A DNA stretch of 64,000 nt, taken from Hordeum vulgare subsp. vulgare. Its lineage: Eukaryota; Streptophyta; Magnoliopsida; Poales; Poaceae. Numbering within the stretch: position 1 is the stretch's first letter; every line of letters starts with the position of its first letter. The stretch is taken from assembly GCF_904849725.1 (NCBI RefSeq), contig NC_058520.1, forward strand, positions 398,673,993-398,737,992, read 5' to 3'. Position numbers and translations under genes: made by a program. Shown in pieces: positions 11,038 to 22,529 of the stretch. The notes under the pieces were generated by a model. The model was not told the origin of the DNA and made no database searches. It saw only the letters and a program-made list of their open reading frames with translations.

Positions 11038-11748
11038 ATGGATCCTCATCCACTTGCTAGTCTCTTTAAGAGACCCACTCGCGTGGAACAAATTGCTAGT
11101 GAGTTGACGACAATTGACTATTTCTTTGGAGTTTTGCGTAAGATGCGTGAATCTGAAAATTGTGAGGAAGAAATTCATGAAGTGATTCACGAGGGCTCCT
11201 TAGATGAAAAGCATGATTGCATTGGTTTCACTATAAATCCTATTAGCGACAATCATGCTAAAAACATGCAAAGCCTTAAGCTTGGGGATGCTAGTTTTGC
11301 TATGACCACTACTTGTTGCAATAATCATGATTGGGGTGATGATCTTTCTTATGATCTTGAAAATTTGTTCAAACCTCATGAGGAATATGATATTTGCAAT
11401 AACATTGAAAGTGGGTTTGGAGAAGTCATGACTTTAGTTGACGATAATCCTACGATTTTTGAAGAGCGCCAACTTCGCATGCATGTGGATCATGAAAAGA
11501 ATATCCTTTGTGATAGTTACATTGTTGAATTCGAATATGATCCCACATGTAATTGCTACGAGAGAGGAAAATATTGTGGTAGAAACTTTCATGTTACCAA
11601 TTTACCTCTCGTTATGTGGAGATTGCTATTGTCTCTTTCTTCGTCCTTGCATATGGCAACTATTGGTTGTATTGACAATCTGTTTTCCTATAAAATGCCT
11701 ATGCATAGGAACTATGTTAGACTTAGATGTGGTTTTCACATGCCTTAG
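11038..11748 (+). CDS. unrecognised 236-aa protein of non-autonomous element C
   Basis: Not recognised as gag, protease or polymerase. It starts MDPHPLASLF at the point where the shared leader gives way to sequence unique to C, so this ATG is the natural start. The protein is acidic in its middle (HDWGDDLSYDLENLF, with further Asp/Glu). It has scattered cysteines (CNNIES, TCNCYERGKYCGR) that do not form a recognised zinc finger. It ends with a more hydrophobic, basic tail. The frame is fully open while neighbouring elements are full of stops, so either it was under selection until recently or the insertion is young. It could be an RNA-binding or packaging factor, or a leftover host-derived segment; neither is shown. 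Confidence 0.6.
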   Translation: MDPHPLASLFKRPTRVEQIASELTTIDYFFGVLRKMRESENCEEEIHEVIHEGSLDEKHDCIGFTINPISDNHAKNMQSLKLGDASFAMTTTCCNNHDWGDDLSYDLENLFKPHEEYDICNNIESGFGEVMTLVDDNPTIFEERQLRMHVDHEKNILCDSYIVEFEYDPTCNCYERGKYCGRNFHVTNLPLVMWRLLLSLSSSLHMATIGCIDNLFSYKMPMHRNYVRLRCGFHMP

Positions 11749-14446
11749 GATGCTCTCGTTGTGTTTCAATTCTTGTCTTTTGTGAGAGCATCATTGAATG
11801 CCTAGCTAAGGGCGTTAAACGATAGAGCTTGTTGGGAGGCAACCCAACGAATCTATCCTTTTTCTTTCTGTTTTTTGTTTTCCACACTTTCATAATTCTG
11901 TTATGATTGTGTTTTTTGTGTTTCTTTTTGCGTTTGTGACAAGCAAAACCGTTATGATTAGTCTTGAGGATGATCGTTTGGTCATGGTGGAAAAGACAGA
12001 AACTTTCTGCTCAAGAAAATAATTTTCATTTTTTTTATGTAATAGATTTTGAGTTGATTCTTTTTGCTGCTGATGTATATGCAAATTATTCAGACTGTCG
12101 TAATTTTTCACAATTTTTGAAGTACCAGAGGTATACGAAACATACAAATTGCTACAGACTGGTCTGCTGTTAACAGATTCTGTTTTTGTTGTGTTGGTTG
12201 CTTATTTTGATGAAACTATGGATAGTATCGGGGGGTATTAGCCATGGAATATTGAAAGTACAGTAACCCAACATCAGCACAAGTAGAATTTAAGTTTGCT
12301 ACAGTACCTAAGGAAGTGGTGATTCTCTTTCTTGTACTAATGTTATCACGATTTCTGTTTAAGTTTCGTGTTGTGAAGTTTTCAAGTTTTGGGTGAAGTT
12401 CTTATGGACAAAAAGATAAAGAGTGGAAAGAGCTCAAGCTTGGGGATTCCCAAGAAACCCCAAGAGATTCAAGGATGCCGTAAAAGCCTAAGCTTGGGGA
12501 TGCCCCGGGAAGGCATCCCCTCTCTCGTCTTCAATCCATCGGTAACGTTACTTGGGGCTATATTTTTATTCACCACATGTTATGTGTTTTTGCTTGGAGC
12601 GTCTTGTATCGTAGGAGTCTTTTATTTTTGTTGTTGTGTCAGAATCATCCTTGCTGCACACCTAGATAGAGAGACATGCACTCACCGTGATTTTGTCGAG
12701 CTTCACTTATATCTTCTGGTAGACAATTCAGCTCACATGTGCTTCACTTATATCTTTTGAGCTAGATACTTTTGCTCTATGTGCTTCACCTATATCTTTT
12801 AGAGCACAATGGTGCGTGGCTTGGTAGTTGATCTATGCTTTGAAATTAGTCTCAAAAGGGGTAGTTATCCAAAGGGATATGAAAACTTCCACTTTCATGT
12901 GCATTGAATAGTTAGAGAAGTTTGATTCATCTCAATTAGTTTTGAGTTGTGGATATGGTAATATTGAAGTCATGCTAGTAAGGTGTTGTGGATCTAGAAA
13001 TACTTGTATTGAAGTTAGTGATTCCCGTAGCATGCACGTATGGTTAACCGCTATGTGATGAAATCTAAGCATGATTAGTCTATTGATTGTCATCCTTTGC
13101 GTGGCGGTCGGGATCGCGCGATGGTTTATACCTACCAACCCTTCCCCTAGGAGTATGCGTCGAATGCTTTGTTTCGATTACTAATAAAACTTTTGCAACA
13201 AGTATATGATTTCTTCATGACTAATGTTGAGTCCATGGTTTAGAAGCACTTTCACCTTCCACCATCACTATCTTCTTAGTGTCGTGCAACTTTCGCCGGT
13301 GCACAAAACCCACCATTAGCCTTCTCAAAACAGCCACCATACGTACCTACTATGGCTTTTTCAAAGTCATTCCGAGATATATTGCCGTGCAACTACCACC
13401 ATGACATGTGCCACCACGTCTACATTGCCTTTGCACAATCGTAAGATAGCTAGCATGATGTTTCCATTGATGTCTATGCCATGCTAGACCATTGCCACGG
13501 TACACTACCGAAGGCATTCCATATAGAGTCATAGTTGCTCTAAGTTTTGAGTTGAAAGTGTGATGATCATCATTATTGGAGCATTGTCCCATGTGAGGAA
13601 ATAAAAGAGGCCAAAGAAGCCCATAAAAAAGGCCAAAGAGCCCACCAAAAAAAAGAGAAAAAGAGAGAAGGGACAATGCTACCACTTTTTCCACACTTGT
13701 GCATTTTGAGCACCATGATCTTCATGATTGAGAGTCTCTCGTTTTGTCACCACCATATAGCTAGTGGGAAATTCTCATTATATAACTTGGCTTGTATATT
13801 CCAATGATAGGGTTCCTCAAAATTTCCTTAGGTCTTCGTGAGCAAGCAAGTTGGATGCACACCCACTAGTTTTCTTTAAGAGCTTTCACCTACTTGTAGC
13901 TCTAGTGCATCATTTGTATGGCAATCCCTACTCATTCACATTGATATGTATTGATGAGCATCTCCACAGTCATTGATATGCCTAGTTAATGTGACTATCT
14001 TCTCCTTTTTGTCTTGCAACCCCCACCACATTTCACACCATCTATAGTGCTATAACCATGGCTCACGCTCATGTATTGCGTGAGAGTTGAAAATGTTTGA
14101 GAAAGTAAAGGTGTGAAACAATTACTTGGCCAATACCGGGGTTGTGCATGATTTAAACTCGTTGTGCAATAATGATAGAGCATAGCCACACTATATGCTT
14201 TTGTAGGGATAACTTTCTTTTGGCCTTGTTATTTTGAAAGTTCATGATTACTTTGCTAGTTTGCTTGAATTATTATTCTTCCCATGTCAATAGCAAACTA
14301 TTGTTTTTAATCTAATAGATCTGAACATTCACATCACATAAGAGGAATTACAAAGGACACCTATGGTGGGTAGCATGAAAGCATCAAAAATTCATTCTTA
14401 TCACTTCCCTACTCGAGGACGAGCAGTAGTTAAGCTTGGGGATGTT
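11749..14446 (+). other. 3' non-coding internal region of element C
   Basis: Counterpart of 1852-4510 in element B, in opposite orientation. Landmarks are the block at 11798-11850, the hairpin at 12496-12520, the polypurine stretch around 13600-13675, and the terminal purine tract TAAGCTTGGGGATGTT at 14431-14446 directly before the 3' LTR. No coding potential is supported. Confidence 0.75.
12496..12520. repeat. conserved 9-bp inverted repeat (stem-loop) in the 3' region of C
   Basis: GGGGATGCC, spacer CCGGGAA, GGCATCCCC. It is the orthologous position to the stem at 3815-3839 in element B. Confidence 0.55.
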
Positions 14447-16038
14447 TGATACGTCTCAAACGTATCTATAATTTTTTATGTTTTCACGCTGTTATCTTGC
14501 CTTCTTTGTATGTTTTATGTACCTTTTTATATCTTTTTTGGGACTAACTTATTAATTCAGTGCCAAGTGCTAGTTCCTGTTTTTCCGTGTTTTTGACTCT
14601 TTTTAGATCTGATTTTGGAACGGAGTCCAAACGGAAGAAAAACCCCAAAAAGATTTTTTCCCGAACGGAAGAAGTCCAGGGGCTTTTGGGCCAAGCCAGG
14701 TGGGCTCCAGGGAGCCCACAAGCCCCCACTCCGCCACCAGGGGGAGGCGGCGGTGGGCAGGCTTGTGGCCTCCCTGGCCGCCTCCTGACCTAGGTCTTTA
14801 GCCTATAAATTCCCAAATATTCCGCAAAAAATCAGGGGAGCCTCGAAAATACTTTTCCGCCGCTGCAAGCTTCCGTTTCCGCGAGATCTCGTCTGGAGAC
14901 CCTTCCCAGCACCCTGCCGGAGGGGACTTTGGAGTTGGAGGGCTTCTTCATCATCATCATCGCCCCTCCAATGACTCGTGAGTAGTTCACTTCAGACCTA
15001 CAAGTCCGTAGTTAGTAGCTAGATGGCTTCTTCTCTCTCTTGGATCTTCAATACAAAGTTCTCCATGATCTTCATGGAGATCTATCCGATGTAATCTTCT
15101 TTGGCGGTGTGTTTGTCGAGATCCGATGAATTGTGGACTTGTGATCAGATTATCTATGATATATATTTGAGTCTTTGCTGATTTCTTATATGCATGTTTT
15201 GATATCCTTGTAAGTCTCTCCGAGTCTTGGGTTTTGTTTGGCCAACTAGATCCATGATTCTTGCAATGGGAGAAGTGCTTGGTTTTGGGTTCTGCCATGT
15301 GGTGACCTTTCCTAGTGACAGTAGGGGCAGCAAGGGTAAAAAGATGGGGTTTTTATCATTGGTTTGAGATTATCGCTCTACATCATGTCATCTTGCTTAA
15401 GGCGTTACTCTGTTCTTATGGACATAATACACTAGATGCATGCTGGATAGCGATGGACGTGTGGAGTAATAGTAGTACATGCAGAAAGTATCGGTCTACT
15501 TGTTTCGGGCGTGATGCCTATAGAAATAATCATTGCATAGATATCGTCACGACTCTGCACAGTTCTATCAAATGCTCGACAGTAATTTGTTCACCCACCG
15601 TCTACTTGCTTTCATGAGAGAAGACACTAGTAAACACTACGGCCCCCGGGTCTATTCACATCCATCATTTACATCTCCGCTTTTACTTTGCTTTGTTATT
15701 TTGTTGCTTTCAGTTCTCACTTGGCAAACAATCTATAAGGGATTGACAACCCCTTCATAGCGTTGGGTGCAAGCTTTTGTGTTTGTGCAAGATCTTGAGA
15801 TACTCTTCCGCCGGATTGATACCTTGGTTCTCAAACCGAGGGAAATACTTACCGTCGCTGTGCTACATCACCCTTTCCGCTTCGAGGGAACACCAACGCA
15901 AGGTTCCAAGGACACGGGGTAAATCCTTTGCATACTTGCCTAGGAAGTCCCTTAAGGTGTTGCCGTAGCTGAAGGATTCCTGGGGCCGTCGACACAACTA
16001 TTTCTGGCGCCGTTGCAAGAGATACACAGCAAACATCA
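14447..16038 (+). repeat. 3' LTR of element C (1592 bp)
   Basis: Begins TGATACGTCTCAAACGTATC and ends AGCAAACATCA. It is colinear with the 5' LTR at 9163-10782. A clear indel lies near 15335, where about 25 bases present at 10049-10073 are missing. It is followed directly by the second TGCCA copy. Confidence 0.92.
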
Positions 16039-16985
16039 TGCCACTCTCTAAACCTTCAAAAAATAATTTGTTTTGCATGCCCGAACCGCTCATGTGGTGA
16101 CAGGGGGCTGTCAGTATCTTCCATGCTAGGCGTGTTATCCTCAATATGTGTTTATTCACTATCATTCACGAGAAAGGGGTGGTAATTGGAATGCCCAGTT
16201 CCATGCTCAAATTGAAAAGATAATTGCTAACAAAACTCCCCCTGGATTGTTGTTGGTATGGAAGGCACCCGAGGATTCGTCTAGTCGTGGAGTGTGATTG
16301 ATCGGTGGCGGGGGAGTCAAAACTTTACTTTTCTGTTTGGGAACCGCCTATAGCATGTGTATCGTGGAAGATGGTGAAAACTCTTAGTCATTGCGTTAAC
16401 AATGAAAGCATGCCACCCAAAATTATTATCTCTGTTTCAAAGCTTGAGCTCTGGCACCTCTGCAAATCAATGCTTCCCTCTGCGAAGGGCATGTCTATTT
16501 GTGTATCTGTTGAGTCATCCTCTTCTTATAAAAGCACCAATTAGAGAGCACCTATGTCATTTTTATGTTTTGCTTTTAACTGTGATTGAGTATGACTGTG
16601 GCTGGATCTTCTTTTCCATGAATTACAATGTTTAGTGAGCCCTTGGCCTTTGAAGGTGCTCTGCATTTATGTTTTGAGATTTCAGAAAGAGCTAGCGAGA
16701 TACCATCTGTTCGTACTGCTTCATGATTGTTTTGATAGAAGTGTTGATGTTTGAGACTTATTATTATTTGCTCGCTAGTTGATTATGCCCTTGATATGAG
16801 TTTACCGTGAGACCTAGATGTCATTTTCTTATGTGGTTTGCTTGTGATCTTGCTGAAATTCTGGATATGAGTTAGACATAGTAGCAACAACAAGATCAAA
16901 GAGAGTTCGTAATAGTTTTTCTTTTCTCTTTCAATTCGTTGACTGAATTGCTTGAGGGCAAGCAAGGATTTAAGCTTGGGGGAAT
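16039..16985 (+). mobile_element. element D (Gypsy), 3' internal part, right piece
   Basis: Continuation of 8368-9162 after the C insertion. It ends with the purine tract TTTAAGCTTGGGGGAAT at 16969-16985 immediately before the LTR. Non-coding; the short ORFs at 16305-16544 and 16402-16635 overlap each other and look incidental. Confidence 0.75.
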
Positions 16986-18428
16986 TGATACGTCTCCATC
17001 GTATCTACTTTTCCAAACTCTTTTGCCCTTGTTTTGGACTCTAATTTGCAAGATTTGAATGGAACTAACCCGGACTAACGCTGTTTTCAGCAGAATTGCC
17101 ATGGTGTTGTTTTTGCGCAGAAATGAAAGTTCTCAGAATGACCTGGAAATTTACAGAGAATTTTTGTGGAATATATAAAAAATACTGGCGCAAGAATCAA
17201 CGGAGGAAGTGGAGCGTGGAGCCCACAAGCCCACCAGGCGCGGGCCCCCCTGGCCGCGCCTGGCAGGCTTGTGGGGCCCACAAAGCTCCACCGCCTCCAA
17301 TCTCGGCTCTATTTAGTCCCTTTCGTCCGGAAAAAAAATCAAGGATAAGAGTTCATCGCGTTTATGATACGGAGGCGCCGCCACCTCCTGTTCTTCCTCT
17401 GGAGGGCAGATCCGGAGTCCGTTCTGGGCTATGGATATGGGAGATCGTCGCCATCGTGATCACCAACCTTCCTTCATCGCCATTTCCATGATGATCTTCA
17501 CTGTTCGTGAGTAATCTCATCGTAGGGTAGATGGACGGTGATGGGTTCGATGAGATCTATCATGTAATCTAGTTAGTTTTGACGGGGATTGATCCCTAGT
17601 ATCCACTATGTTCTGAGATTGATGTTGCTACTACTTTGCCATGCTTAATGCTTGTCACTAGGGCTCGAGTGCCATGATTTCAGATCTGAACCTATTATGT
17701 TCTCGCCAATATATGTGTGCTCTTGATCCTATCTTGCAAGTTGTAGTCACCTACTATGTGTTATGACCCGGCAACCCCGGAGTAGCAATAGCCGGAACCA
17801 CTCCCGGAGATGACCATAGTATGAGGAGTTCATGTATTCACCAAGTGTTAATGCGTTGGTCCGGTTTATTATTAAAAGGAGAACCTTAATATTCTGTAGT
17901 TTCCATTAGGACCCTGTTGCCACGGGAGGGATGGACAATAGATGTCATGCAAGTTCTTTTCCCTAAGCACGTATGACTACATACGGAATACATGCCTACA
18001 TTACATTGACAAACTGGAGCTAGTTACATATCTCTCCGTGTTATAACTGTTGCATGATGAATAGCATCCGGCATAATCATCCATCACCAATCCAATGCCT
18101 ACGAGTCTTTTCCTACCGATCCTTGCTACGTTACTTTGCTGCTACTGTTCTAACTGCTGCTACTGTTACTCTTTTGCTACTGCTGTTACTTTGCTGCTAC
18201 TGATGTCACTTTGCTGCTACTGGTTACTGTTTCTACTGCTGCTATCATACTACTTTGCTACTGATACTTTGCTGCAGATACTAAATCTTTCAGGTGTGGT
18301 TGAAATGACAACTCAACTGCTAATACTTGAGAATATTCTTTGGCTTCCCCTTGTGTCGAATCAATAAATTTGGGTTAAATACTCTACCCTCGAAAACTTT
18401 TGCGATCCCCTATACTTGTGGGTTATCA
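16986..18428 (+). repeat. 3' LTR of element D (1443 bp)
   Basis: Begins TGATACGTCTCCATCGTATC and ends CTTGTGGGTTATCA. This start is typical of a WHAM/Wilma-type Triticeae Gypsy family (from memory). No primer site follows, and a purine tract precedes it, so it is a 3' LTR. The 5' part of D is not in the window. Confidence 0.85.
18119..18285. repeat. degenerate TTGCTGCTACTG-type short tandem repeat within the D LTR
   Basis: Roughly a dozen imperfect copies of a 12-15 bp unit built from TTGCTGCTACTG and GTTACT. It generates the spurious hydrophobic, cysteine-rich frame 18095-18367. Confidence 0.75.
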
Positions 18429-19880
18429 TGCTGCTCTTCGTGCCTCAAGCTCACTCCAAAGTACCAAGCTTATGACATCTCAATCATTTCCCCCATTTAA
18501 AATGGGGCAGTGAATGACTGTGTGAAACGAAAGAGTTCGCAGACATGGGGTTTAATAACATTGGGAAGCAGTGCAGTCCGAGGCGAGGGTGTGGGGCGGG
18601 GTGTTAGAGTGCGTGCAGAAGGAAGCGCACTAGTAAGTGGATGAGTTTTCGATGTGGTGTGAGGTAGTGATTTCTTCTGTAGTCAGCGCCTTAGGTTCCC
18701 CCTTCCCTCAGTCCTACCACAATCAGTGCTTCAATTCGATCATTAGAACCCCATCGTCTATGGACATCAGGCCGGGATGGAACCTCACGAACTCTGGACC
18801 GGACTGATACCCTTTAGTTGCAAGCCAATTAAGTTTCTCAAGGGTAACCGAGCAAATTTTCCATTCTCCATCGTGGGGGCGGAGGGACGAAGCAATGGTT
18901 CGAGAAGATTCGTCGTTGTGGTTAAAGCTTTGGAAGCGACAATCTAAGGGGAGGGCGAGCACAAAAGGAGAAGCAAAAGGGGTGAGAAATTCTCTGACTT
19001 CATCCAAGCTTTATCTACGTAACAATTAGGCATACCACAATGGGACATTTTAGAGTCCTTAGAGATTACTTCGCATGTTTACCAGGCATTGTGCCTTGTG
19101 TGGATGCGTGAATCGAGTAAAGAAGCTAAATAGATGTCATCAAAAGTGGAACTCGCGGCCCGCTACAACTCCTGTGATTGGGCATGTCAAAGTGTGGGGC
19201 CTTGAGAGTTCCATAAACTGTTTGAGGTCCTCGGAGAGAATAAACCGCATGTAAGGAATTAACTTTGGTATAAAATAAATTGTACCTAGAATCCTCGAAG
19301 AGGTGATGCTTCAGATGGATTAGAATTTCAAGAACTCGACTACGACGCTGAAGGATGAAGAAAAGAACTACTATGCCGAGGAGAAAATTGGCAACTTCGG
19401 CTTGAAGACTAATCAAGAGGCTACTAACGATTTCGTGGATTTGGGGGTACTCGCTACGTCAGCCGACCATTGGGCCACAACTTTATAATGGCCATGACTA
19501 CCATGAACCTTGGTGTACTCAAGACGAAATCTTTCGATGACTTGGCGGACACTTCAAGGCATATTCAAACATTTGAGATGTTTATCTCTATACACAACCA
19601 ACCGTATGTAACCCTAGGTACCCCCGGCCCCTATATAAGATGAGGGGTTTAGTCCGTAGAGGCAAGACTTCTAGACTCATTCATACGATCTTGAGGTAGA
19701 TCACATGTACTTTTTACCCCATCCACAATCAATACAATACAAGCAGGACGTAGGGTTATACCTCTTCAAGAGGACTCGAACCTAGATAAACACCGTTTCT
19801 TTCTACTTCCTGTTATCATCTAGCCGTGATCACCAACTGAGTACCCTCTACACGAGATCTGCTTAATTTAGCTCGGACAC
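18429..19880 (+). mobile_element. degenerate Tat-like Gypsy 3' end
   Basis: The order is an antisense ORF fragment (18723-19007), then a diverged LTR-like stretch with a TATA motif (CTATATAAG near 19630). It ends in an AATCAATACAATACAAGCAGGACGTAG-type segment that resembles the U5 region of the LTR at 21893. This order matches the 3' end of the complete Tat element downstream, where an antisense gene also precedes the 3' LTR by about 1 kb. The LTR boundaries are not resolved; about 19200-19880 is my estimate. Confidence 0.45.
18723..19007 (-). pseudogene. antisense-ORF fragment, 'putative gypsy type transposon' family (Transposase_28-like)
   Basis: A 94-residue frame contains SLRPHDGEWKICSVTLEKLN and WLATKGYQSGPEFVRF. 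This resembles the N-terminal segment of plant antisense-ORF proteins in Tat-type retrotransposons (Pfam Transposase_28, name from memory). Function is unknown in the family. It starts at 19007 and stops at 18723; everything C-terminal is missing. It corresponds in position to the larger, better-preserved antisense gene at 37008-40733. Confidence 0.45.
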
Positions 19881-20057
19881 TCGGGTGCACTGAGCGGTCC
19901 ACCCGTCATGGACTCAAGTCTCCCATGACAAGCCAACTGGCAATGAACTGCTGGGACGCTCTCATCGCGTGTGATCACCCTCGGTAACAGATATTCCATC
20001 ATCGTTTATAGGAGTAATGCATTGGCCTTCTATCCTTAATTCCTCATGAGTGGATCC

Positions 20058-20261
20058 TTACTGCCTAGGTATACATATCTTCTCGGATTGATGTATTAGC
20101 CATGTCTTAAATGATTGCATAGGGAATTTGAAGAGAAACAAAGTCACCTCAGTTTCAATCGCACGTGCTTGGGATCTAGTCATCGGTCCTATTGGAGCTT
20201 GTGGGGTTGATGATGGTTCCATGATGATGTCCATAGGATGTTGTGCATCATGTTTGACCAA
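20058..20261 (-). pseudogene. Gypsy pol C-terminal fragment
   Basis: A 67-residue frame containing GPMTRSQARAIETEV followed by SFKTWLIHQSEK. The 'GPMTR.RARAIE.EV' motif is common at the extreme C-terminus of grass Gypsy pol polyproteins (recalled pattern), just before the stop. The rest of the polyprotein is absent. This is a small isolated remnant. Confidence 0.55.
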
Positions 20262-20510
20262 GATTTACATTACTAGCATGTTATTTTCTATACCTACTAA
20301 TAAATAAACTACTAATAAAAGTACAAGCTTTCTTACCACTGTAAGTTCATCCTTTATTTAGTTTTGTTCGTCATCCGTTCATATGCCACATTTGTTTTGT
20401 CTGTCCCTATTGTTAATACGAGCCATACCACACAAGCCCAACTATGCCATGTGGCCCAATAAAGCCGGCCCACGCACCATGTTTGAAGAAAAAAATATAT
20501 GCTCGTGAGT

Positions 20511-20568
20511 GGACTTGAACCCGAAACGTAACACCCAACACATATTGACGTGACCAACTTAGATAGCT
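20511..20568 (-). other. tRNA-like / SINE-like Pol III promoter motifs
   Basis: On the minus strand a possible A box ('ctaagttggtcacg') is followed about 30 bases later by a good B box (GGTTCAAGTCC at 20511-20521) and a T-run near 20488-20495. It does not fold into a complete tRNA by eye. A tRNA-derived SINE or pseudo-tRNA fragment is the best guess. Confidence 0.3.
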
Positions 20569-21660
20569 TGTGTTATTTATAGATAAAACAAAGGTTGATC
20601 AATGTGTTAAATAATCCCACCTAGCCCCTTATGTCCAATCAACCCGATTTATATGTCTTTAAATTCTTTGGCTATCACGAAGTTGTCTCACAGATTGTGA
20701 CAAACAAATGAGAAATGAAAACGAGGCTAATTATAACCTTCTCTATATATGTTGGGATCCTAAACAGACACGAGGTGATAACAGAAAGAAATATGGATGG
20801 GAATAGGGCTAGAAGAGGTAAGAGTGTATGAATCACAGGTGGTCGCTCTTCAAATTTGTGCATGTCTACCTAGGGTCAGCTACGATTAATTCCAGAAGAA
20901 GTTAGCAGACAAAATAAAGAATTAGGTTGTGGAACTTGGCAATTAATGTGCCCTATGTGTATGCTTGATGGAGAATTAGAGATAAAAAATGAGAGAAATA
21001 ATGGGATGGCTTCATGCTTGATACTATATATGAACCAAAATGCCAATTCATGCATGTATTTGTTTATGGATAATTTACAGTTGACAAGTTTTATCTATAC
21101 AAGCAATCTTGATCTAATTTCACATGAAACAATCATGCTCGGACGAGAAGAAAAGTAGTTTGCAAAAGGATGACATGATTACTTTGAATGCATTGCACCA
21201 TATTGATCGCCAGACAAGAGAAGTTATCAAGAGGAACTTCGTGCTTGATTTTCTTGGAGTATATACAAAGTATGTGTACCTTTGGTCCTCTATTGGTCCA
21301 ACATTTTCATAACCAAATATTGCCTCTCTACTTGCATATGGCATAAATGTCTTACCTTTTTTCCGAACGGAGTATGTAACAATTGTTAGGATTCCATCAA
21401 GAAGTTTGATTTATCAAATGACAAAAAGCTGAGGCTGACTAAATATATTTAGTTAATTAATCACTATTCAATGGTAATATTGTGCTGAAATATTGCAGGG
21501 TCCATACTACTACATTGTGTGACAAGATGAGTTGTTTGGCACAAACATATAGATGATGCCTATGACTCAATATCATATATATGCTAGGGGAGCTTAGTTT
21601 AGTTCTCGTCACCTACTTTGGACCTTCTTTGCAAGGGAAGTTTTCTTTAAAGTGTAATTC

Positions 21661-21666
<6 letters not shown>

Positions 21667-21692
<26 letters not shown>
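21667..21692. repeat. (TA)n microsatellite
   Basis: About 13 uninterrupted AT dinucleotides, ending next to the left arm of the foldback. TA-rich sites are common insertion targets. Confidence 0.9.
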
Positions 21693-21697
<5 letters not shown>

Positions 21698-21703
21698 AAA
21701 AAA

Positions 21704-21892
21704 TATATAGAATTTGAATACTAGTTAAGTATTATCAATAATGTGAGTGGGGTAGATTCATACCAAAAAAATGTCAACCAAGAGATTCATGCATGAGAGA
21801 GCACAAGAGTATAGCTAAAGATTGCAGCCAAGAAGAGCCAAGACTACTAAAGAAAGAATGGCTTAATTGCACAAACAACAAGGCATGATAAG
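21704..21892 (+). repeat. foldback element, left arm, outer part
   Basis: Inverted match to about 42720-42909, including 'gccaagaagagcca', 'actactaaagaa', 'catgcatgaga' and 'aaacaacaaggcatga', each present as reverse complement on the right. The arm is cut at 21892 by the Tat element and resumes at 42272. The outer end is estimated where similarity fades into the TA repeat. Confidence 0.8.
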
Positions 21893-22441
21893 TGTTGGGG
21901 ATATTACCCGCGGTATGACCCGCCCTATTGGGCCGGGTCAGGTGAACGGCGATTCAACATTCATAATCAAGATAGATCTTGGCGCAGGGTTTGAGGTGCA
22001 AGGAGAACTTCAACGGAGAGCCGACCAGGCCCATGAGCCTAGATGGTGGTTCGATATCTACGGACAAGATAAGTCGCCGTGGCCGTTACCTTGCTTGGAA
22101 GACATGGCGGTTTAGAGATATGGCAGGCCACGATTTGTAATGTGGCCTGGACTTTTGTAAAACCTAGGGCCTCGACGTGTATATAAAGGCGAGTCCCTAG
22201 GGCAGATAGGTTAAGTTACAATCCAACGAGACCTAGGTCAGGCGAGTTACGCCCTCCTTGTAATCGATTCCACCATCAATATACACAAAGCAGGACGTAG
22301 GCTTTTACCTCCATTGGAGGGGCTGAACTTGGGTAAACCCGAGTCTCGCTTCCGCTCAACCCCTTTGAGTCGCCACAAAGGTGCGATGGCTCCATCACTA
22401 AGTCCATTCATGAGGACATGTGCCGTGACAAAACCACGATA
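21893..22441 (+). repeat. 5' LTR of the Tat element (549 bp)
   Basis: Begins TGTTGGGGATATTACCCGCG and ends CCACGATA. Colinear with 41732-42266. TATA-like CGTGTATATAAAGGC lies near 22177-22191. Confidence 0.93.
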
Positions 22442-22443
22442 GT

Positions 22444-22461
22444 TGGCGCCGACCTTGGGGC
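22444..22461 (+). promoter_or_regulatory. putative primer binding site of the Tat element
   Basis: TGGCGCCGACCTTGGGGC starts two bases after the LTR. The TGGCGCC start is standard for a tRNA 3' end. The remaining bases do not match tRNA-Asp, and the primer tRNA was not identified. Confidence 0.6.
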
Positions 22462-22529
22462 TAGTGCACGGTGGAGTTTAGTTCTGAAAGGGAGCCCTTC
22501 TGGGGTTTGGGAGCTACGCGGTCGGCCTG

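Larger units (their letters stand above)
9163..16038 (+). mobile_element. element C: complete non-autonomous Gypsy-type LTR retrotransposon
   Basis: Two LTRs in the same orientation (9163-10782 and 14447-16038) are flanked by the 5-bp duplication TGCCA (9158-9162 and 16039-16043). A perfect tRNA-Asp primer site follows the 5' LTR, and a purine tract precedes the 3' LTR. The 3.7 kb interior holds one 236-codon ORF that is not gag or pol. The element therefore must borrow Gag, reverse transcriptase and integrase. It shares leader, primer site and 3' region with element B, which points to the same helper family. It is inserted in element D. Confidence 0.93.
19881..21703. other. unassigned interspersed debris
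   Basis: Beyond the fragments listed separately (pol tail at 20058-20261, tRNA-like motif at 20511-20568, TA repeat at 21667-21692) I see no gene. The part from 20560 to 21700 is AT-rich with only short, non-conserved frames. Confidence 0.5.

Noticed and set aside
18095..18367. Cys/Leu-rich 90-codon ORF
   Set aside because: Produced by a short tandem repeat inside an LTR.
20946..21312. Short plus-strand ORFs 20946-21158 and 21124-21312 as a host gene
   Set aside because: No conserved motif, overlapping frames, AT-rich surroundings and no splice or promoter support.
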